DNA from: Mastigamoeba balamuthi
Lineage: Eukaryota > Evosea > Mastigamoebida > Mastigamoebidae
Length of the DNA: 35,514 nt
Direction of reading: 5' to 3'
Assembly: GCA_902651635.1 (NCBI GenBank)
Contig: CACRSC010000008.1
Span: forward strand, 346,383-381,896
The position numbers and the translations under genes are program-made. Under the pieces are notes generated by a model, which saw nothing but the letters and a program-made list of their open reading frames with translations, had not been told where the DNA came from and ran no database searches. Position 1 is the first letter of the stretch, and each line of letters opens with the position of its first letter. Positions 10,980 through 20,900 of the stretch are shown one piece after another.

Positions 10980-11390
10980 ATGTGCTACATGTGGATGTCA
11001 AGCCCATTGACATCTCACGGCCCAGCAAGAAGCAGAACAATTTCTGTAATGGCAAGTACAAGAGGCACATTGTCAAGATCCAGGTGATAGTCAACAACCA
11101 GGGCATTCCCATGGACGTTCAAGGGTTGTACAAGGGGGTTCACCATGACCTGAAGATCTGGCAGGGCTCAGCTCCACACATGGAACTGCAAGGGGAACGC
11201 GACTGCTGGCAGACAATGCTTATGTCAGTGTCCTGAGCAGTGAGCACTGACCCCCTTCAAGTATGCCCTCTGTTTGATTCTGTCAATGGAAGGTGAAGGA
11301 CACCAGGTTCGAACGCCAGTGGAACTGTGTTCACAGGTGCTGAAAATGCTGAAATAGTGCTACATGCGATTGGTAGCACTATATATGATG
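10980..11390 (+). pseudogene. Decayed IS5/ISL2-type (ISL2EU-like) DDE transposase
   Basis: The plus frame from 10982 encodes a catalytic-core fragment of the DDE_Tnp_4 type. It has an early Asp (HVDVKPIDISRP), a KKQ/GKYKRHIVKIQVIV block corresponding to the family's Ser-Gly-Lys-Lys-Lys-x-His-x-x-K-x-Q motif, and GVHHDLKIWQ matching the family's G-x-x-H-D-x-K segment. A frameshift near 11190 separates this from LLADNAYVSVL, which contains the second catalytic Asp. Stops and shifts then degrade the rest. The element is dead. The eukaryotic ISL2EU superfamily shares this core with bacterial IS5 relatives; which one this is cannot be decided by eye. Confidence 0.65.
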
Positions 11391-11726
11391 CATTCGATGG
11401 AATTGCATTGCTAAATTAGCACAACAATTGCTACTAGTGCAAATATTTAGCAATTGAAGTGATGTCTAGTGATAGATAAAAAAATAGCACTGAAAAAACA
11501 TCACTAAAGATATATCGCTCCATGTGTAAAAGTTGCAGCAATGACCAACTGTTTAATTGTTGAATGTACTGTTACAAGGACACAAATTCTGAGTTCATGT
11601 TCTTGAAGCTCAGGATCAAAGAGAGTTTATTACTTATAATGTTCATGATCACTACTACATAAACAAATACTGTGGCTTAGCAGCTGATAGTGGTTTTATT
11701 TAAACAAGATCTCTGAAATAGAAAAA

Positions 11727-11766
11727 GAAATAGAAATATCATCGTAGAAATAGAAATATCATCGTG
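11727..11766. repeat. 20-bp tandem repeat, two copies
   Basis: The unit GAAATAGAAATATCATCGTA is followed immediately by a second copy differing only in the last base. It lies in AT-rich non-coding DNA downstream of the Crinkler-like gene. No function is evident. Confidence 0.8.
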
Positions 11767-12228
11767 TCCCGTAAAATACCATGAGGAATACGCTCTTGCG
11801 ATCCAGGGGCGTTTTAGGGGAGGGGGAGTTACGGTGGGTGGTGTGTTTGGGGGGAGTGTGTGTGTTGTGGGGCTTGGAGGGGTACGTCCAGGGGCGGTTC
11901 TGGGAAGACTGGTTCCAGAACTGCGAGGCCTGAACTCGATTGTGTGTTGTTGAGAATACAAATGCTCAGCTTAAGAAATTCAAGGTTCTAGCTGGAAAGT
12001 TTCGTCATCTACACCACTATGCTAACCAATTCGGAGAGGGGACAAACAAAACAACCGAATCGACCTCGACAAATGTGGTAACAATCTGCTGTGCTCTTAC
12101 AAATATGAAGATAAGACGGAAGCCTCTAAGGTCATTTGAGCAGATTGCAGAGCTCTGTGGCAGCTGTGGAAGCTGTGGGTTCTGCAGGGGTGGCCATTCT
12201 GTTCTTTTGGAGGGGCGGCTCGGAGGCC

Positions 12229-15200
12229 TCAATCCTCAGAGCTGCTGCTCGAGGGCTCTGCTGCGGCAGCTGCTGCGGCTATAGGGGTTTCACGCCGCCT
12301 CTTCTGTCTCTTCTGGGGTGCAGCTGTCTCGGGAAGCGGACGGCGGGGCGCCACAGGCTCGAGTTCGGGGCTGGACAGCACCGGAGATATCGCGCCATCG
12401 GCGGAGGCAGCAGCCGGGGCAGCAGACGCTATGGCAGCGGACAGGCTGGCCACCGACTGCTGGCGCGAGGCGAGACGCTTGGCCGGGACGCAGAACTGCG
12501 GGCGGGACCCGAGCATCGGACCGTACATCTTGGGCACCGCCTCCTTAGGAACAACCACGAGGTTCTCATACTCCCACATCGGCGGGTTCAGCGTTGTCAC
12601 GGGGATATCGCGGAACGACACGATGACGACGATAACATCGTCGCCATACCGCTTGACCGTGTCCTTGTACTTCTTGAGGATCTCCCGGAGGGACATTTCG
12701 GTTGTTGAACCGACGTCCGAGTAACGCGCCTCGATGGCGACAACCACAGTGTTCTCCGTTTTGGCGTCCACGAACGTTGCAACTATGTCGTGGCTTCGAA
12801 GAGGGGGGGGCACCTTGAGAAAGGAAGAATGGCAAGACGCGTACCCTGCAGTGCCCTCGGGCAGGATGACAACTTCCCTGAGGTTGGGGGCTGTTTCTGC
12901 ACCATCGCTCCTCTTGCTCCTCTTTTTCTTTTCGGGGTCATTCGGAGGCGGCAGCCGGACAGAAACGGGAATCTCGCCTTCCTGGCGATGCGGGTATCTG
13001 ACGGCGTATTTGCCGACGGTCTCTTCGGCGAATACCGCTCCGAAGTAGTGCGCGCTCAGGGTGGTGATGGCGCCCGGGCAGAGCTGGCGGCACAGGGCTT
13101 CCCATCCAGCGTGGAACCGCGCGAAGGGCTCGCCCGAGTCCGAGCCGCACTTGAGCGAGTAGCCGGTCAGCAGATGCTCGCGGATCGTTTGGGCCACAGC
13201 AACCTCTGCGCCTATGTGGGGGCCCCTTTCTTGGGAGAGAATGTTCCTGGCCCACAGCGCGCAGAGGAACGGGGGCACTACGGGCACAGCTGTGCCGACT
13301 GCAGCGTCTTTGGTCGAGTTCGCGTACACACCGTGCTGGATAAGCTGCTGCACAGTGAGGCCCGTGTGCGGGACTTTCTGTGTCAAGCTGAGCGTTTCAC
13401 CGAGCAGTGCCGGCCGGAGAATGTGGAGCGTGAGCGTGGCCGCAGCCCTGCTGTCCTGCACGATCAGACCCTCCAGCTTGCTGCACAGCGTGTCGAAGTT
13501 GAAGGTGCGATTGTCGCTTCCCCATTGAGACACGCTTTGGTTGACCACCTTTTCAAGGAACGAGAGCGTGCGCGGGTGGCCGCCACAGTCGCATATGAGG
13601 ACCCGGAGACAGTCGGAACTCCTCACATCCGGCTCGAGGTCGCTGAACAGCTGCTCTGCGCTCTCGAACGACAACAGCGGCATTCCGATCCAGTGCAAGT
13701 ACCTGGCGGTGGGCCGCGTGAGTTGCAGACCATCAGGTCCATCAGGTCTCATGGAAGTGGATGGCAGCACCTTCCCGAGTCGGTCGCCACGTTGTGAACG
13801 AGCAGAGTGTTGAGAGACGTCACGAGAGTGAACAGGACGGGGCCTTTCTGGCCGTCGTTGCGGCTGAATGTGTCCAGAGCCTTGCCGACAATTGTCGATA
13901 TCAGTATGACGTGAGGGGCCGCCGCCTTGCGCTCCTCGGGGCTGTCGGTGACGATTCCCGTGAAGTTCGGGTCTGCCTTCACGACCTCGTCGACGGCAAG
14001 AAATGCTGCTTTGTGCCCTCCGAGGAAGATAGCACGGAGCGCCTCAATGAGCGTGAGGCTATTGAATTTGATGCCCTCGCGCGCCCAGTTCGCGAACTTG
14101 TCCCAGTGGTTCGGCTTGAGATTGAAGAAGTACCTGTGAGTGGTCGGCCGCAGCATAAGTAGGGACACAGCGGTTGGCGAGGGACGCTCACGTCGCCAGT
14201 ACGCGGAGTGCAAGGTTCGCCTCTATAGCGCTGTCCTCCAAATTGCCATTGTACGGCGACCAGCCGTTGTACGAGACAAGCAGCGGGACTGTGTCCTCTG
14301 CCGCTGCACGCAACGACCTCTCTGCATCCTCGCTGGCACCGAACGGCCTGACCGCTCTCTCCGCGATGAGCTTGGCGTTGTCGGCGATGAAGTCGATCAG
14401 CCGTGACTTGCCCGTCCCCGGAGCACCTGCGGTTGCGGCGATCTTGTTCCTGTGGCGGTCCTCATCCTTGGCGCCCATGCAATCAGGCCAGTGGAAGCGG
14501 GTCCACATGTACTCGCTGTAACTGCGTACGCCCTCCTCGCGGCCAAGAAACTTGCCTTGGAAGGCGTGGTCCGTCCTCTGGCCAGCGTGATGAGTAAACG
14601 GGGGGGTTAGCTGGGCCTCACATAATTGGGCTCCTTGGGTCCTTTGAGAGGGAGCTTGCTGAACTGGCCGAACTCCTCGACCGTCTTGCGGATGGCCTCG
14701 GGCGACGTCGCATCGAACACTGGAGGCTCTCCAGGCAAGCGGTCTGGAAAAAAAGTACGTGGTACATAAGACAAGTGCGCTTGGGAAGAACATGAAGAAA
14801 AGAAATGATTGGGTAACAATAAAAACGAGCGCTGTTACCACTGCCAGCAAAGAAGTCGTACCTCGGGCGCGGGCGCGGCGCTGTGCGGTCTCCGCCTCGA
14901 GAGCGAGTTCGACCTGGCGCCGCTTTTCAGTCTCGGCCTTGAGAGCGATTTCGATCTGGCGCCTGCTCTCCTCCTTGTGTTTCATTACGAAGAGAAACTC
15001 TGTGTGGACAACCAATCAATGCGTCTTGAAAAATGAAAGAGCACAGACCATCGGGGACGGCGGGAGCCCTGACGATCGCCCTGATATGAGAGTGGCTGCT
15101 CAGCAGCTCATCAAAGAAGCCGTCGTCGAGCGTCCTGTCCATGGGGACGAAGTGCTTGCCATCCCTCAGCCTGCAGAAGGGAATTATGGTCAAAAATCTG

Positions 15201-15496
15201 TTTGGCGCAGTTAACGCAAAACGGCGCCCGGCCGCGTACTCCGTGTAGGCCCCGTAGAACGCCTCGGGCAGGCCGTCGGGCACCCAGGGCACCACCATGT
15301 CGAGCTGGGTTGCCCATTCGCGCTGCACGAGCACCGCGTGAACGCACCACGACAGCTGCTCCCCAGACGATCCCGCGCACACCTCCACGGTGGCTGCGCC
15401 CACGCCCTCAACGACAACCTCGACTCGCGCAGTTCGCGCCTGCGGCTCCTGCAGGCCGGGTTAAGGGTAAGCCTTGAGTGGTGTGGCGCGCACCAT
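12229..15496 (-). CDS. Crinkler/RHS-like P-loop NTPase with C-terminal nuclease-like domain, 8 exons
   Basis: Eight exons (15496-15494, 15448-15216, 15170-15049, 14999-14862, 14743-14622, 14577-14192, 14133-13771, 13702-12229) join in frame to 946 residues. Introns are 44-118 nt. The order is a small N-terminal module (about 1-115); a charged coiled coil of KAETEKRRQVELALEAET type (about 120-165); a Walker A motif GAPGTGKS at about 257-264; a TDSGRYLHWIGMPLLS block at about 451-466; GGHPRTL at about 495-501, like the GxP motif of STAND NTPases; and a region around 755-830 (HDIVATFVDAK, VVVAIEARYS) resembling a PD-(D/E)xK nuclease fold. The tail has a basic KRQKRRR cluster and poly-Ala/Ser. 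This is the plan of CRN/RHS-type proteins, NTPase-nuclease effectors or selfish-element-linked proteins. The first exon, only the ATG, is inferred from splice phase. Confidence 0.83.
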
Positions 15497-16140
15497 TTGG
15501 GGCGCGATTCCGGGTGAAGTCCTTTTAGAAAAGGCACTCAATCAAATATCTCGGAGGACGTCACAAACCGCCTAAGTGTTACGGACAAATCTACGAATAG
15601 AATACAAGATAGAGCCATCGCGGACGCACGCTGCAGCGCGCATCGCCTTGAACCCGAGCTTTCCCGGGGCTCTCTGCACACGTTACGGGAGCCAAAATAG
15701 GTCCCGGAGATTCTTGCAGCTACAGTATCTCTTCCAGCACTCCTTTCCCTGTGCTGTCAGACCAGGGCCAGTGGCGCAAGTATCTGCATTCGGCCCGCAT
15801 GCTCCTGACCCAGCTGCTGCCTCAAATATGCGTAGCACAGTACTTCTTCTCTCCCCCTCCCCGTCTCTGCTCTGTGGGAGCAGCAGGGTCACACAAATGG
15901 TAGTGAAATTGCCCCCCTCAGTGGCCATATTAGAGAAAGGGTTCAGTGCCCAAGAAGGCCAGGGCAAACCCGCCACAGCTGCTGCAGATGTCATGCAATT
16001 TCTATAATTACTCATTTCTTTTCAAATAATGACTAGTGTTGTGTTGTGTAAAAAAAGGTGGGATGACTTTTTGCCTTCCACCCCCCCTTCCATAAAATGG
16101 GATGTCTGTGGGAAATAGTGTAGACAAAGGGAAAGTCATT
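15497..16140. other. Intergenic, no gene seen
   Basis: The stretch upstream of the Crinkler-like gene holds a CGAGATATTTGAT box on the minus strand about 50 nt before its start codon. The rest shows only short frames without family signatures. It becomes CpG-poor toward the degraded duplicate that begins near 16140. Confidence 0.4.
15543..15553 (-). promoter_or_regulatory. CGAGATATTTG box upstream of the Crinkler-like gene
   Basis: On the minus strand CCTCCGAGATATTTGATTG lies about 50 nt before the proposed start codon at 15496. It shares the GAGATATTT core with the boxes of the housekeeping genes, which suggests the gene is expressed from an ordinary host-type promoter. Confidence 0.4.
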
Positions 16141-16565
16141 TGGGTCTCAGTTAAGGACTGAGAAAGAGACAGAGACGAAGACAGAGAGACAGAGGGAGCA
16201 AACAAGGGTGAGGGAGCACCACACTGAGTACTTAGCGAGAGTCCCTTCCCCATGCACAGTAATGCCATGCACCACCTGGGCACCCTGGAACCCAGGTGCC
16301 ATGCCAAACAGAGCCAGCTCCTTGAACGGGTCCCTGCTGAGCACCAGGAAGCAGCCCGCAAAAGAGACCTGTAAGGATGCAGCCCAGCTGTCAGAGGCCC
16401 ACAAACCATACAGGGCAGCAAAACCTTGCTGTTGTTGGCAACGGGAAAGGCTCGGAGCCACCTGCACCCACTGGGGAGTGCAGTGCAGATGACCTTCTCA
16501 GGGGTGAGGATGGGCTCTTCCTCAGATGGATCCAGGACAGGGCTGCACCACTCGGAACCCTCCAT
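16140..16565 (-). pseudogene. Decaying duplicate of the 17069-17814 gene (5' exons only)
   Basis: Exon 1 (16565-16407, 159 nt) and exon 2 (from 16368) align with exons of the intact-looking copy at 17814-17656 and 17615-17445. Exon 1 has the same length, and the intron sits at the same place. Most differences are CpG in the intact copy turned into TpG or CpA here. The frames are still open, but many conserved residues have changed and exon 2 has small indels. No counterpart of exon 3 follows, so the copy is truncated. It sits directly downstream of a matching copy of the URB1 3' end. Confidence 0.75.
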
Positions 16566-16672
16566 CAAAACAGACAAACAACTGACTCGCTCCCCTGGAT
16601 ATTGGGATATCATCTTGAGGAATCCCGATTTCCCATGGGAAATCAGATGTGCTATGGTGTTGTTCTGTGCTC

Positions 16673-17049
16673 TCAGACCCAGAGAGATCTTGCGAGCACC
16701 TCAGCAGTGGCCGGGAGCAGCCCGCCATCGGCCTTTTCCATCTCCTGCTGCAGTGCGTTCAGCGCCATCTTGTTGATCCTCTGCTTCATCTCTGTAGATG
16801 TGAAACATAGAGAGTCAGTCCTTGCCCTTAGAACAAACCAAACAAACAAACACTGTGGTCTCACCCGCGACCTTGCTGGCAGCCTTTGCCAGCACAGTGA
16901 GCACCGTTGATGCAAGCGAGACGTCCTGCGACGGGGGGGGGGGGCCGTCAGCAACTGGGGGCCCAAAGGGCGTAAGTAGCCGTGCACCTGGGCATTGTTC
17001 ACGCGCAGCACGAGCGAGAGGAGGGCCCCCACGACGCTGGGGTGCCCGC
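16673..17049 (-). pseudogene. Duplicate fragment of the URB1 3' end
   Basis: This segment repeats 17923-18284 of URB1 closely. It includes the last coding exon (MEKADGGLLPATAEVLARSL then a stop at 16673) and the preceding small exon. It keeps most of its CpGs and its open frame, unlike the adjoining duplicate. It ends at the N at 17050, where homology to URB1 stops abruptly. Without upstream exons it cannot encode URB1. Confidence 0.8.
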
Positions 17050-17050
17050 N
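17050..17050. other. Ambiguous base at a likely assembly junction
   Basis: A single N lies exactly where the duplicated URB1 fragment ends and the truncated 3' end of the neighbouring gene begins. Both flanking genes are cut here. This is best explained by a contig join or unresolved repeat collapse rather than a biological breakpoint. Confidence 0.8.
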
Positions 17051-17814
17051 GTCCTTGCGCTCCGGCACCTGCAGCCCCCGATGAGCGTGCAGTCCTGCGG
17101 ACAGGCGCAAGACAGAGCACGCACGTGGAGAATAGCGAGGTCGGGGTGTATGCCCCGGATCTCCGACCCGCCTCCCGCGACCCCGTCGGGGTAGAGGTCG
17201 CCAGCGGTTGCCTCCTTCGGATACCTGAGCCCGACGCACTCGGCCAAGGCGGTGGGCGGCCTCGCCTCGTACTGGCCGCTCGGGGACCACGTCAGCTGCA
17301 TCGACTCCGGGACCGCATGACAGGCCCCAACGTAGAGCGACCCGAAGCCCTCGATCTGGCCCATCCCCCACGGAATTAGTGGGCGGTGCGTTGAGGGGGT
17401 GAGAGAGGTGAGGGAGAGAGACAGAGAGACGGAGGGTAGCGAACATGGGGTGTGAGGGGGCACCACGTCGAGTACTCGGCGAGAGCCCCTCCCAGGCGCA
17501 CAGCGATGCCGCGCGCCACCTGGGCGCCCTGGAACCCGGGTGCCACGCCAAACAGAGCCAGCTCCTCGGGCGGGTCCCTGCCGAGCACCAGGAAGAAGCG
17601 GCCCGCGAAAGAGACCTGCGGGGGGCGCAGCCCAGAGCGTCAGAGGCCCACGGACCACACAGGGCAGCATAACCTCGCCGTTGTCGGCAAAGGGGAAGGC
17701 TCGGCGCCACCCGCACTCGCCGGGGAGCGCTGTGCGGATGGCCTTCTCAGGGGCGAGGATGGGCTCCTCCTCAGACGGATCCAGGACGGGGCTGCACCTC
17801 TCGGAACCCTCCAT
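17051..17814 (-). CDS. Hypothetical protein downstream of URB1, 3' end cut by the N
   Basis: Exons 17814-17656, 17615-17445 and 17355-17125 join in phase 0, followed by an exon starting at 17068 (or 17094) that runs into the N, giving about 190 residues. Features are an acidic N-terminus (MEGSERCSPVLDPSEEEPIL), a hydrophobic strand pair (SFAGRFFLVLGRDPPEELAL), FGVAPGFQGAQVARGIAVRL, and a third exon with ESMQLTWSPSGQYEARPP. The compact hydrophobic/amphipathic alternation could suit a small alpha/beta module such as a longin-like fold, but I cannot name a family. The start codon lies 108 bp past the URB1 stop on the same strand. Conservation of splice sites and frames with the decayed copy at 16140-16565 supports the model. 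Confidence 0.6.
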
Positions 17815-17922
17815 CAAAAACAGACAAACAACTGACTCCATCCCCCGGAGATTTGGGTATCTTCTTGAGGAATCCCGATTTCCCACGGGAAATCAGGTGC
17901 GATGCGGCGTTGTTCTGTGCTC

Positions 17923-20900
17923 TCAGACCCAGAGAGATCTTGCGAGCACCTCAGCGGTGGCCGGGAGCAGCCCGCCATCGGCCTTTTCCATCTCCTGCTG
18001 CAGTGCGTTCAGCGCCGTCTTGTTGATCCTCTGCTTCATCTCTGCAGACACGAAACATAGTCAGTCCGTCGCCCTTAGAAAACAACAAACACTGTGGTCT
18101 CACCCGCGTCCTTGCTGGCAGCCTTTGCCAGCACAGCGAGCACCGTCGACGCAAGCGAGACGTCCTGCACGGGGGGAGGGCCGTCAGCAGCTGGGGCCCA
18201 AAGGGCGTCAGTAGCCGTGCACCTGAGCGTTGTTCACGCGCAGCACGAGCGAGAGGAGAGCCCCCACGACGCTGGGGTGCCCGCTGCACAGGCCGGCGAG
18301 CTCGGAAGCGGGCCTCGCCTGGACAAACGCGAGCAGCCAGTTCAGGAACTCGGTGCGCTGCGACAGTGACCCGGCACCACTGCGCACGGCCACCGCGCAG
18401 AGCTGCCAGACGGCGGGCTTGGCGAGCGGCATCTTGTGCGGCAGGCGGCTGGCAACGGCCGCGAGCAGCGCGGCGTACTGGGCCGGCGTGCCGACGCGCC
18501 TGGCGATGTCCTCGACCAGCGCCGACGTGGCGAGCACGGGCGGCAGCGGCGGCTCCAGCGAGTGCTCGCGGTAGGCGTTGGCGGCGGTCGTGAGGAGCAG
18601 CAGGCCGTGCTCGAGCATCGCCGCGGCCACGGGGGCGCCGGCGCACTCGCAGGCCTTGTCGACGAGCCTCGACGCGGCGATGTCGAGCTCGGGCAGGACG
18701 CTCAGCAGCCCCGACGACGGCTGGCTCGCTGTGGAGGAGGGGAGCGCGTCAGCAGCGCAGGCCAGAGGCGGGGTGCTTGCCTATGGCGTTGATGACGCGG
18801 AGCACGAGGTTCACGATCGAGGGGCTGATGGACTCGGCCGTGTAGCTGTCCGCAAAGGCGGAGACGCAGGACAGAAGGCTCGAGCACTCGTCCTGCTTGC
18901 CGGTCCACCCCCACCTCTCCACCACGCGCAGGATGACCTGTCGCGGGCCGCGCGCGTGAGCCCAGAGACCCCAAGGGAACGGGAGGGACGGCGGACCTCG
19001 AGGATCGTCTGCCTGAGGGTCTTGCTGCACGCGTGGAAGTTGGCGATCATGATGCGCAGCACGTGGCTCTTGTCGAAGATGTAGTACTCCTGTATGGGGC
19101 GCACGGGGGCTCAGTCAGCGCTTGGTGCGTGCGCGTGGATGCGTGGGTGCTCGTGGGGGTGGTGCTCTGGGGATCTTCGTTGCTGCTAATTCTCTCGTGC
19201 CGTGGCTCTGGGCAGAGAAACAAACTTCGCAACGGCGCTGCGCCCAGCGAGGGAGATCCGCGCGTCGCGGGCACCTTGTGGCTCGAGATGGAGCTGAGGA
19301 TGACGCCGAACATCCACTCGTAGTCGCTCATGATGTCCACCGTGTCTCTGCGCATCACGCGGCTGAAGAACCCCAGCGCCTGCAATAGCGGCGGTGGTGA
19401 GCACAGCGGCGGCAGCGGATCGCACGGACCTCGAAGTTGAACGTGTTCTCCTTGGCGAGGAAGTTGGTGACCTCGTCGTAGAGCGGCGACGAGGGCTTGG
19501 CGATCGTGTCGACGAAGCGCGCGAGCAGCGCCGCGTGGCAGGCGGGCACCTGCATGTTCGTGTACCGCAGCGACGCCCTCAGCACGCGCATCAGCAGCAT
19601 GATCTGCTGCCGCTCGGGGAAGTGCTGCCCCACGACCGTCGCCTGCGCCGCTCATCGGTCAGACGGCGTTGCCGGGGGGAAAAAAACGAAGGGAAATTCC
19701 ATCTCGATTTTAAGAAGGGTCGCGGAACTAAAGGCAATTGCACGCGGCTAGGCGGGATGCAGGCAACGGGTAGAGGAGAGGTGGGTGTGCCTTGAGCCGC
19801 TTGTAGAAGTGGAAGACCGTGTGGTGGGCGACCTGGCGGAGGCTCTTGTCGCTGCAGGCGAGGCCCATCAGCGCAAACTGCAGGGCGCCAACGCCCATGA
19901 ACGCGCGGCAGTCCCACTCGTCCTCGGACGTGATGACGTGCAGCAGCAGCGGCATCAGGAACGCGGGGTCGTACACCGAACTGCGCGGGGCACGCGGGTC
20001 CTCGGCCGCGGGGGCCGCGTCGGCGGCGGCCTCCTCCTCGGCGCGCGTCTGGAGCAGCTGGCGGTCGTAGGGGAACGCCCGCAGCGTCGCCTCCATCATC
20101 GTCTGCTGCAGCACGCCCGTCTTGCGCAGGAACAGCGACTCGAGCGACGTGTCCTTGAGCGCGTCCTGCGCCCTCGACGCCTCCCCCCACGTGAAGCTGC
20201 GGTGTTCAGTAAAATCGTTAGTGCGGCCAACAACAACAACAACACAAAGCCACCAGGGGCAGATGAGAGACCACAGAGACGAGGGAGAGTAGCAGTGGGA
20301 GGGAGGTAGCAGAGAGAAGGCAGGATGGCACGACAGACCCCGATAAGAGAGCATAAAGGCGCATCCAGAGACGGAAAAAAACGGAGGGTACGACTACGCA
20401 CTTGAACTGCGAGATGGAGTGGCCGCCGTCCTCCTCGAGCCTGCGGATGACGAGCAGCAGGAGGCGGTCCTCTGTCGACATGGACGCGCCGTAGCCAGAG
20501 ACGACCGTGGGCAGCAGCCACCCGAGGCCGCGCACGACCTCTGCCGACGCCGACATCACGAGCACCGTCAGCACGCGCACGAGCTCGGCCCTCGCCCGCG
20601 CGTCCACGTCGTCGACGAGCACCGCGACGGCGTTGGCGAGCGCGGCGTCCCTGTACGCCTCGATCAGCCGCCTGCAGAGCTCGTCCTTGGAGTCGCTGAG
20701 GGCCTTGTCCCTGAACAGCGACCCCAGGCCGACCCTCGCGACGCGCAGCGCCGGCGCGCAGGCGACGCCCGCGGGCCCCAGCGCCGCGACGCAGACCGGC
20801 ACGAAGCGCTCGCGCACCGCGTGGCGGCTGACGTCGATGGGGTCGAGGCAGCGCACGCCCGCGACGCTGCAGAGGAACTCGAGCGCCGCGGCCTCGTCGG

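Larger units (their letters stand above)
9350..12110. mobile_element. AT-rich island with transposon remnants
   Basis: Composition drops to AT-rich between the peptidase region and the Crinkler-like gene. In order it holds a fold-back repeat (about 9420-9876), exon-like basic/acidic fragments (9945-10391), a decayed IS5/ISL2-type transposase (10980-11390), and low-complexity DNA with a 20-bp tandem repeat (11727-11766). Nothing in it is an intact gene. The whole island is best read as accumulated transposable-element debris. Confidence 0.6.

Noticed and set aside
11280-11345. tRNA-like T-arm motif GGTTCGAAC
   Set aside because: The flanking bases do not pair as a T-stem and no D-arm or acceptor stem is found; the site lies inside the decayed transposase.
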